Source of the DNA: Trichomonas vaginalis G3
Taxonomy: Eukaryota; Parabasalia; Trichomonadida; Trichomonadidae
Length of the DNA stretch: 64,000 nucleotides
Direction of reading: 5' to 3'
Assembly: GCF_026262505.1 (NCBI RefSeq)
Contig: NC_067206.1
Span: 34,611,896 to 34,675,895, forward strand
How positions within the stretch are numbered: the first letter of the stretch is position 1; each line of letters opens with the position of its first letter. Shown here piece by piece: positions 58,043 through 64,000 of the stretch. The notes beneath the pieces are model-generated. The model did not search any database, was not told the DNA's origin, and saw only the letters and a program-made list of their open reading frames with translations. A program made the translations under genes and the position numbers.

Positions 58043-60196
58043 TTATTTCATACAATGTTTTATTTCTGTCCCGTCTTCAAGTACACCCCAGTACTTGCGC
58101 TTGGATATTACATGAACTTCGGAAAATACCTTATCTAGCTTAAAAAGGCCCATCTTCTCACCGACTAAACCCATTTCAATGAGTTTGTTATACCCTTCCT
58201 CGTTCGTCATGAGTGCGTCAATGTTCTCGTAGTATACCTTCACTTTGGATTTGACATCGGAGAAGAACTCATTGTAGTTGTCAAGGACTGCCTTTGCGAA
58301 CTGAGGATAAGACCAATGTTCGACAATAGGTTTTACTGTGGTTACTAAGCCATTTTGACCTTCGGTGAACTCGTACTTCAAAACAAAAGGAGAAAACCTT
58401 TCAACAAAGTTGTCGACCTTCTCATAGTGTTTACTCTTCATCTTTTGAGGTTTTTTAATGGAATACCCCCATGTCGAGTTCATAAGCAATTTGAGTGTCA
58501 TTGCAAGTTTGGGATTTGAAGCTTTCCTAATATCATACAGTTGTTGTATGACTTTTCCAACTGTATAGTTCTTTCCTGGGAACTCTCCATCTTCGTTTGG
58601 AATTCCAGTCGGAATATATTGGACGAACCTCATGTATGCAGCGTTAAGGTCGACATAGTATATTTTTTCATATGAGTCGAACTTATCGCATCCAATGGGT
58701 CCGGTTCGTGGAAATTCAAGTGAGTCTCTTATCTTTTGAGAAACCTCGCCTGTTATCTCATAAACATCGTCGAAGCAACCTGTTTCATATAAAACCTTCT
58801 GACCTAACTCAGAAGCTCTCCAATACAATTTGACGTCGATTGGATGTCTCAATGGAAGTTTGTTTATAGCATCTTGAAGTTCTTGCAACCTCATTGGAAG
58901 TTCTTCTGGTTCAGGTTGGTATCCGAACAATCCAACTCCTTTTGGAGCTGTGTACTTCTTCTGTGCTAGAACTTTGTCTGGAACAATTTTTGGTCTTACC
59001 AACAATGAAAAGTTTGTTTCGTCTTTTGGTACAAAAGTTTCTGTCAGCTTGTCATCTGGAATTGGTTCCAACAAACCTTTCTCGAAAAGAATGTTAACAG
59101 CTCTGACAATGTTGCACTTACCTTTTCCGAACAATGGGTTTGTAAGACTTTCGTTCAACATGAAGTGGTTGTGGACAAGTACAATCTTCAACCATGGCAA
59201 TTTGAAGTCAATAACATAGTCATCGTGCGAAGAACCTTTCTCAGTCGGAATGTTAACTCGGATATTCACATTTGCCAACGGTGCAATCTTTGTCAATTGA
59301 CTTCTAAGAATGTATCTTGTCTTCACACATGACTCAAGATACTTCATCTTCTCATCTGTAACAAGACCAGAGTTCCTGAGACATGTAAGAATACAAGGTT
59401 CATTGACAATTTTTTCAATTGAATTGTAAATTCCATACCTGGTTAAGTTAATGTCAGACTTGTTTATGAACGGGAAGTATCCAGCATGTTGTCTGACTGC
59501 TTGAGGGTTAGATTGGTACCATTCAAACTTCACGCTTGCAATTCCTTCAATTGCATTCAAAATGTCTGAGTCGGAGTCAACCATTTGTTCTCTCTTTGTA
59601 GTCTTGAAAGCGTCAAGAAGCATTGCGGCTGTTGTGACATTGCCATGTGAGTAGTATATATGACCATCTAAATCTGTTACGGTTAGTCTGAGATTGTATC
59701 CTTTCTTATTTCCGTCTTGAATGGCAGCAAGTACACCCATGAAGCCTTCTTTGTTCTTTCCTTCGTCAAAGTTTACTGTAAAGGTTCGACCAGAAGTAAT
59801 TTTACTTCTAACCTCACGATACTTTTCATATGCATATCTTGTTCTTTCCATGGGAGCATGACCATCCTCTGCACTACCTTTTTTCCTCCTCAAAGGATAC
59901 AATTGTTCGTCATGTTTCCAGTAGAATCTGGCAAAGCCGTCGTGTCCTTCAACTTGAGGTTCATTAACATCGAAAGGCATGTCCATAAGACGCTCTTCTT
60001 CTAACCTCTCTAGTCTGTTTGGATAATTGGCGCGCGCTGTTTCTAAGTCCATCTCGTAGCGAAGACCAGACAATTTGTCATAGACTTTTATGGGTCTTCC
60101 CTTCCTATATTTAAACTTCTTTGAAACTCTCCAACCATATCTTTCTAACTCTGCTTTTATTCTAGCAGACCTTCTATCCATTCTATACGGGGGCAT
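58043..60196 (-). CDS. Maverick protein-primed family B DNA polymerase
   Basis: 717 residues. Motif A context YYVDLNAAYMRF, motif B KLLMNSTWGYS and a motif C context KVYYENIDALMT near the C-terminal end are in the order of protein-primed PolB of Polintons, adenoviruses and phi29. The N-terminus has basic and aromatic sequence (MPPYRMDRRSARIKAELERY); the exonuclease part lies between. It would replicate the element's linear DNA from a terminal protein. Element part; counted as a fossil with the rest. Confidence 0.85.
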   Translation of the reverse strand: MPPYRMDRRSARIKAELERYGWRVSKKFKYRKGRPIKVYDKLSGLRYEMDLETARANYPNRLERLEEERLMDMPFDVNEPQVEGHDGFARFYWKHDEQLYPLRRKKGSAEDGHAPMERTRYAYEKYREVRSKITSGRTFTVNFDEGKNKEGFMGVLAAIQDGNKKGYNLRLTVTDLDGHIYYSHGNVTTAAMLLDAFKTTKREQMVDSDSDILNAIEGIASVKFEWYQSNPQAVRQHAGYFPFINKSDINLTRYGIYNSIEKIVNEPCILTCLRNSGLVTDEKMKYLESCVKTRYILRSQLTKIAPLANVNIRVNIPTEKGSSHDDYVIDFKLPWLKIVLVHNHFMLNESLTNPLFGKGKCNIVRAVNILFEKGLLEPIPDDKLTETFVPKDETNFSLLVRPKIVPDKVLAQKKYTAPKGVGLFGYQPEPEELPMRLQELQDAINKLPLRHPIDVKLYWRASELGQKVLYETGCFDDVYEITGEVSQKIRDSLEFPRTGPIGCDKFDSYEKIYYVDLNAAYMRFVQYIPTGIPNEDGEFPGKNYTVGKVIQQLYDIRKASNPKLAMTLKLLMNSTWGYSIKKPQKMKSKHYEKVDNFVERFSPFVLKYEFTEGQNGLVTTVKPIVEHWSYPQFAKAVLDNYNEFFSDVKSKVKVYYENIDALMTNEEGYNKLIEMGLVGEKMGLFKLDKVFSEVHVISKRKYWGVLEDGTEIKHCMK

Positions 60197-60226
60197 TTTT
60201 ATAAAAATAAAAAAAATGTTTTTTCT

Positions 60227-60451
60227 TTACTTTACGTAACCACCTGCTACCATAAGTCTTTGACGCCAACCCATACCAGCTAATGAAGGTTGGCTTGGTT
60301 TAGTTTGAAAACTAACCTTTGGTTTTGGTTTTTCTTCAGTTTTTGGCTCCCCTTCTTCTATTGGTTTTTCGTCACTTTTCGGTTCATTTGACTTTACCTC
60401 ACTTGCTTGAACAGTTGTGTCGTCAACATCTTCATAAATATCATATGCCAT
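60227..60451 (-). CDS. Maverick small acidic/basic protein, 74 residues
   Basis: Acidic first half (MAYDIYEDVDDTTVQASEV) and a Pro/Lys-rich second half ending GWRQRLMVAGGYVK. It is followed after 30 nt by the polymerase gene. Unrecognised; a small virion or accessory protein is possible. Confidence 0.45.
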   Translation of the reverse strand: MAYDIYEDVDDTTVQASEVKSNEPKSDEKPIEEGEPKTEEKPKPKVSFQTKPSQPSLAGMGWRQRLMVAGGYVK

Positions 60452-60597
60452 CTGTTTTTTTTTCCTTTCAACTTTTTGTGTTTGTTGTAAAGTTTAGAAT
60501 ATTTCGACTCTAAGTCAATGAGATGTTCTATAATGAACTGTTGGTCAGTGAAGTAAACTTTTCCATCTGTTGTCTCGAAAATTCCTTCAGACTTCAA
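60394..60597 (-). CDS. Maverick small protein, 67 residues
   Basis: Starts MKSEGIFETTDGKVYFTDQQ and runs into a Lys-rich helix. It overlaps the start of the 74-residue gene by 58 nt in another frame and begins within the last codons of the 71-residue gene. Unrecognised; overlap makes it less certain. Confidence 0.35.
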   Translation of the reverse strand: MKSEGIFETTDGKVYFTDQQFIIEHLIDLESKYSKLYNKHKKLKGKKNRWHMIFMKMLTTQLFKQVR

Positions 60598-60809
60598 TAT
60601 TTTATTTGTGAGAGTCTGTTTCTTTTTTGAGATACTTGCCGTTCCATTTTATGAAAAGTGACTTTGTAGTTAGGGTTTGTATTTCCAGACCTCACACTTT
60701 CTATTATTGAATTTTTCTCTTCATCTGTAAGTTCTTTGACAGGTTTTGACAATGGTTCTGAACTTTTTGTTTGTGGTGTCAAATCTACCGTTTCAACTTC
60801 TTCGGTCAT
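60594..60809 (-). CDS. Maverick small protein, 71 residues
   Basis: Starts MTEEVETVDLTPQTKSSEPL, acidic then basic (KMERQVSQKRNRLSQIKY). Its start is preceded by TTTTTTACTGAGATGAA, the same sequence as before the 51-residue gene. Unrecognised. Confidence 0.5.
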   Translation of the reverse strand: MTEEVETVDLTPQTKSSEPLSKPVKELTDEEKNSIIESVRSGNTNPNYKVTFHKMERQVSQKRNRLSQIKY

Positions 60810-60828
60810 TTCATCTCAGTAAAAAATT

Positions 60829-60984
60829 TTAGTTTGGTTTGTTTTCAACTGGTTGTTTAGGTTTTTTAAGTCGGTCTAAAACTTCCTGAGGTATAGGAAG
60901 AACTTGACAAACACGTGGTTGTGTAACTGCTGGAAGCCGACAAATCCATCTTGAGCCCATTTGTCTCAATGCTGTATTGTTCAT
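60829..60984 (-). CDS. Maverick small protein, 51 residues
   Basis: A complete frame from the ATG at 60982-60984 to the TAA at 60829-60831. It starts MNNTALRQMGSRWICRLPAV and ends in Pro/Lys-rich sequence (LKKPKQPVENKPN). It fills the gap between two accepted small genes, has the same upstream sequence as the next one and no competing frame. Unrecognised. Confidence 0.6.
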   Translation of the reverse strand: MNNTALRQMGSRWICRLPAVTQPRVCQVLPIPQEVLDRLKKPKQPVENKPN

Positions 60985-61002
60985 TTCATCTCAGTAAAAA
61001 AT

Positions 61003-61401
61003 TTACATTCCCCACGTTTGAGGCGGTTGAGGTTGGTTGTTGTTTACCCACTGTTGTGCATGGTTATATCCTCTGTTAAAGAATCTTTCACCTTGGTCCA
61101 TAGTGCCTGCTTGGTTATAGTAGTCATTTGCTTTGTTATAGTAGTTTCCTGCTTGTCTTCCTACATTGTCCATCCATCCTTGAACTTTTCCTCTTGTTTC
61201 AGGATTTGGAATAAGATTTGCTGCATCTCGTGCTACCTCCCAACCTTTCTGTACAGTTTGTATAATAGGTTGTGCTTTCTCTTTCAGTATACCTAATGTA
61301 CTCAAAATCTTCCTTCCAATTCCAAATGCACCTCTGGCTAGTGTTCCCACTGCGGGTAAAAATCTAGATGCGACTCCTGCTAATGCGCCAAATAAACCCA
61401 T
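61003..61401 (-). CDS. Maverick protein with amphipathic N-terminus (membrane-active type)
   Basis: 132 residues. The first 40 (MGLFGALAGVASRFLPAVGT and following) form a basic, Gly/Ala-rich amphipathic helix. The rest is Gln/Asn/Tyr-rich and helical (YYNKANDYYNQAG). The form recalls membrane-interacting minor virion proteins such as adenovirus protein VI, also noted in Polinton-like elements; this is an analogy. It is divergent from the integrase with only 16 nt between start codons. Confidence 0.55.
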   Translation of the reverse strand: MGLFGALAGVASRFLPAVGTLARGAFGIGRKILSTLGILKEKAQPIIQTVQKGWEVARDAANLIPNPETRGKVQGWMDNVGRQAGNYYNKANDYYNQAGTMDQGERFFNRGYNHAQQWVNNNQPQPPQTWGM

Positions 61402-61417
61402 TTCTTATGGGTTAAAA

Positions 61418-62377
61418 ATGACGAATTCAAACAAGGACCCGTATGTTTCTAAAGCGACAAAGAAAGCACTCATGGTAAAAATCTTTAGTTCAACACCAAA
61501 TGCTTGGTTTATGGATATCTTGGAAAACATTCCGAGGTATAGAGAAGATGGACCACCATACTGGCTAATATTTGTCGGTCAAAACACAAGATACTGTGAA
61601 GCCATACCATTATGGTCCAAAAATATTTTAGATGTGAAAACTGCTTTGACAATATTCGTTGACAAATACCATCCAACAAAACTGACATCTGACTGTGAAA
61701 GTTCTTTCAAATCAGACGATATTAAAAACTATCTGCGTTCAAAAAATGTAAACCAATATTTCATTGTCGACCAAAACCATTCTGCTCTTGGTGTCATTGA
61801 CAGTTGTATAAAAATCTTAAGAGACTTAAATCAACCACAAGGTGGTGAGGTAGATGAAATGTCATATGACGACAAGTATAGACACTTCTCCATGGCAAAG
61901 ATGAGACAAGTTTTAAATATTTACAATAGCCGTAAACAAAAAGGTTTGGGAAACCACTCCCCCGAAGAAATGAAAAACAACCCCGACTTAGAGAAAGACT
62001 ATATATTTAATAGTTTAGTCAAAAGAGACAAACAAGAAAGAATGCCAGGCTTCAAACTTAAGAAAGGTGACAAAGTAAAAATAGAAATACCTAAACGCGA
62101 CCCATATGAAAATACTATTGACTATGACAACAATGGGAACTCGACAGGTACTCACATTCGTGTTCGTAAAAATAGAAGAAAGTATACAAGAGAATATTAT
62201 GAAGTTTTAGGCAAACATGGCAAAATGTACAGACTGCAAGCAGAAGATAAAACTACTATTGTCAGACCTCGTTTCAAACTTGTTAAGGTTCAAGGTGGTA
62301 TACTTTCAAAGACAGTTCCTAACAAATATAAGACAACTCCTGACGAATATGCTAAAGAAGTTGAAAATGACGACTAA
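61418..62377 (+). CDS. Maverick retroviral-type integrase
   Basis: 319 residues. An RNase H-fold core (AWFMDILENIPRY, CEAIPLWSKN, LTSDCESSFKSDDI) lies at about residues 25-150. A helical region with the NSRKQKGLGNHSPEEM pattern follows, and then a basic SH3/chromo-like C-terminal part (FKLKKGDKVKI, YYEVLGKHGKMYRLQ). This is the c-integrase of Polintons that inserts the linear DNA into the host genome. Uninterrupted as read. The start ATG lies 16 nt from that of the divergent gene. Confidence 0.85.
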   Translation: MTNSNKDPYVSKATKKALMVKIFSSTPNAWFMDILENIPRYREDGPPYWLIFVGQNTRYCEAIPLWSKNILDVKTALTIFVDKYHPTKLTSDCESSFKSDDIKNYLRSKNVNQYFIVDQNHSALGVIDSCIKILRDLNQPQGGEVDEMSYDDKYRHFSMAKMRQVLNIYNSRKQKGLGNHSPEEMKNNPDLEKDYIFNSLVKRDKQERMPGFKLKKGDKVKIEIPKRDPYENTIDYDNNGNSTGTHIRVRKNRRKYTREYYEVLGKHGKMYRLQAEDKTTIVRPRFKLVKVQGGILSKTVPNKYKTTPDEYAKEVENDD

Positions 62378-62402
62378 GCATTTCTATACCATGCGTAAAC
62401 TG

Positions 62403-63876
62403 TCATGTAAGGTGGCATGTAGTCTTTACTCTGTCCCGTTGTTTCCGAATATCCTGAAACGCGATGTGTATGGTTCCTCCTCCCTGAGTGTCATCCCAGT
62501 AACAATTTATAGCAAACTTAACGTCGTCTTTAACATCATATCCTTTACCTTTTGTCATTCCTGACCAATCCCAATATCTATGCTTATGCCAACCTGCTTC
62601 AGATGTAGTTAAATTATGTAGTGACTGTGTGCAGGTAGTTTTCACCTGAAATCGTTTTACTTCCACCTGTTTCCTTTGAAGAGTTTGCACAATACAAAAA
62701 CCTGTCGACTATTTGAGTCCAAGTTCCGAGACCAAGTACTACTTCTGGTCTGGTAGAGTTCATTGACGTGTAAATAGAACCTATAGGATATACTGTTTGA
62801 AGTATTTCTGTCTTTAACGTTTGAAGCTCTGTTTTGTCTGCTTTTTTATATAACTTTTCTTCAAGTTCATTTACGTCAGAGATGCTATGTCTATGATATT
62901 TTTGTGGGTATGTTCCTTCTGTCCATGCGAAAATATACTCTTTTGTTGCATCTACATATCCAGTTATCCATGTCGAGTCTGCTTTTGTATTCCTTAACTC
63001 TGTAACACCTTTCTCAAGCTCTTTCAACTGTTGTCCATCTTCCATTAAACCTCTGGTATGACTTGAAACCGTTTGTGTCAACATATCTACAGTTTCTTTG
63101 TCGGCTTTAAGGTCTAAACATCCTGAAACCCACCCTGTATTGGCTTTACCTTCTAAAATCTTCGATGTCCGTTCATGGTACCATTCAACCATTTCTTTAA
63201 TTTTTTCATCTTTTTCATCCACATATTCCTTATCTGCCTTCTTCACTAACGCACTAGCCATACAACCCCTATCTACTTTCTCCTCTAACTCACTGTTGAC
63301 ATATGTTTTGTCAGCTTTCTTTTCAAGGCTAACGTTTAAGTCTGTTATTTCAGATATAGAATGTGTATGTCCAACGTCACTTTTACTGTTTAAGGTTTCT
63401 TGTAAGTTTGTAATATTTGCAATGGTATGTGTATGAGTCTTTTTAGAATATTCTTTGTCAGCTCTTGTCACTTCACTTGACATTTTATTGTCAACATATG
63501 TTTTGTCTGCTAGTTCAGGATGAGTATGTTCTTTCGTTGCATATGTTGCATCTGCTCTGTCATGTTCTTCTTGAACTTTTTCAATGACATATTCTTTGTC
63601 AGCTTTGTTGTCAATATCTGCTTTCAAAAGAAGTTCATCTATAGGCTTCTCGTTTAAAGTTCCTTTTGTTGGATTTACACAGACAGTATGGTTCTTACTG
63701 TCTTGAAACAGAAACTCATCTGTCATTGGGTTTATCGTCAGTTTTAAGTTTCCTTCTTTCAATGACTCAGATATCTTAGAATAGTTTGAAAAGTTTGTTG
63801 TGTTCTTATTTAGAGCTTGCAAAATGAGTTGTCGGTTGTGTTGTATTTCTCTCATAGACGCTGTTTCTTTCGACAT
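62403..63876 (-). pseudogene. Maverick fibre-like protein region
   Basis: The long N-terminal part repeats ADKxYVDxK and related heptad-like units (KADKEYV, KADKTYVNSELEEK, KADKETVDML), giving a trimeric coiled-coil/beta fibre look. The C-terminal part has YPIGSIYTSMNSTRP, GTWTQIVDRFL and the His/Trp-rich WHKHRYWDW element, as in phage T4 gp10/tail-collar type domains and baseplate wedge proteins. It is unusual in a eukaryotic element, and a receptor-binding function is inferred. Counted among the broken parts. Confidence 0.6.
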
Positions 63877-63894
63877 TTTTATTCTAGATAAAAT

Positions 63895-64000
63895 ATGCTT
63901 TCAATAGAAAAAGAAAATTCAAGAGTTGCTACAACTAAACCATTAGATGAACTTTTTACGAATGTCGGTCAAAAGTTTGAGACAGAGACCGTAAAGCATG
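63895..64000 (+). CDS. Start of a Maverick gene, cut by the window edge
   Basis: From the ATG at 63895 the frame is open to the window end (MLSIEKENSRVATTKPLDEL then FTNVGQKFETE). Its start matches the N-terminus of the protein at 56477-57337 (ML..EK....VA.TKPLD..FTN.G), so the element carries at least two members of one family. It is divergent from the fibre-like gene, 18 nt away. Confidence 0.65.
   Translation, partial: MLSIEKENSRVATTKPLDELFTNVGQKFETETVKH

Larger units (their letters stand above)
41959..64000. mobile_element. Maverick/Polinton element, left end and interior; runs off the window
   Basis: The element shows the gene set that defines Polintons: retroviral-type integrase, protein-primed family B polymerase, FtsK/HerA-type packaging ATPase and capsid-type regions. 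It also carries a helicase region, KilA-N and HNH genes and a fibre-like gene. The left boundary is placed at AG (41959) after a poly-A run, from which a hairpin-bearing terminal sequence runs; the right end and its inverted copy lie beyond 64,000. More than 22 kb is present. It is a fossil with roughly a dozen or more breaks, most in the capsid/helicase half. The polymerase strand and the integrase are largely uninterrupted, so the insertion is probably young on the scale of this genome. Genes are packed head to tail in blocks with A/T runs between them. Confidence 0.9.

Overview
The window is nuclear DNA of a parabasalid flagellate, most probably Trichomonas vaginalis. Genes have no visible introns and are closely packed in both orientations. 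Gaps are very AT-rich. Several start codons lie 3-20 nt behind a TCA(C/T)(T/A) Initiator. The ubiquitin carries the divergent residues known from Trichomonas, ankyrin proteins of the family expanded in this genome are present, and the right third is a Maverick/Polinton, an element class that makes up a large share of that genome. The species call is recognition from memory, not a search.

Host part (1-41,958): a cytosolic HSP70 (366-2339, -), a large single-pass surface protein (2670-6389, -), a VHS-GAT-like trafficking adaptor (7277-8542, -), VPS16 (9151-11484, -), a decayed ankyrin-repeat gene (about 11,682-16,484, +), a membrane-anchored CAP/SCP protein (16700-18004, -), a probable TTAA-flanked DNA transposon relic (18766-19804), leucine carboxyl methyltransferase (19839-20717, +), a small EGF-like membrane protein (21160-21864, -), a kexin/furin-type protease whose open frame has no visible ATG (21950-24091, +), a helical protein of unknown role (24246-26537, +), a minisatellite (26694-27145), a divergent HSP70-like protein (27212-28858, -) and RFC1 (29143-31227, -). 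Next comes an inverted pair of ubiquitin modules, each with two divergently transcribed genes, around an IQ/Sfi1-like protein (34216-37182, -). An intact 13-repeat ankyrin gene (39166-41301, +) ends the host part. The genes are housekeeping and surface or trafficking functions; no operon-like grouping is evident.

Maverick/Polinton part (41,959 to beyond 64,000): the left end begins at an AG after a poly-A run and carries a 33-nt hairpin; the right end is outside the window. Going in, there is a left block with capsid-type and helicase-type regions (+), a packaging ATPase (+), unknown genes, a KilA-N/T5orf172-like gene, a repeat-rich segment, an HNH endonuclease, a protein-primed family B DNA polymerase, several small genes, an integrase (+) and a fibre-like protein with a phage-baseplate-like C-terminal part. 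It is a fossil: roughly a dozen or more breaks, most of them in the capsid/helicase half, while many genes on the other strand are uninterrupted. This suggests a fairly recent insertion.

The least explained signals are a four-hairpin array, palindromes with a compensatory change, and inverted and tandem repeats bracketing one gene (54.0-56.3 kb); two genes with matching N-termini in one Maverick; the inverted ubiquitin modules with one altered Initiator; and the protease frame that carries all its catalytic motifs but no start codon.
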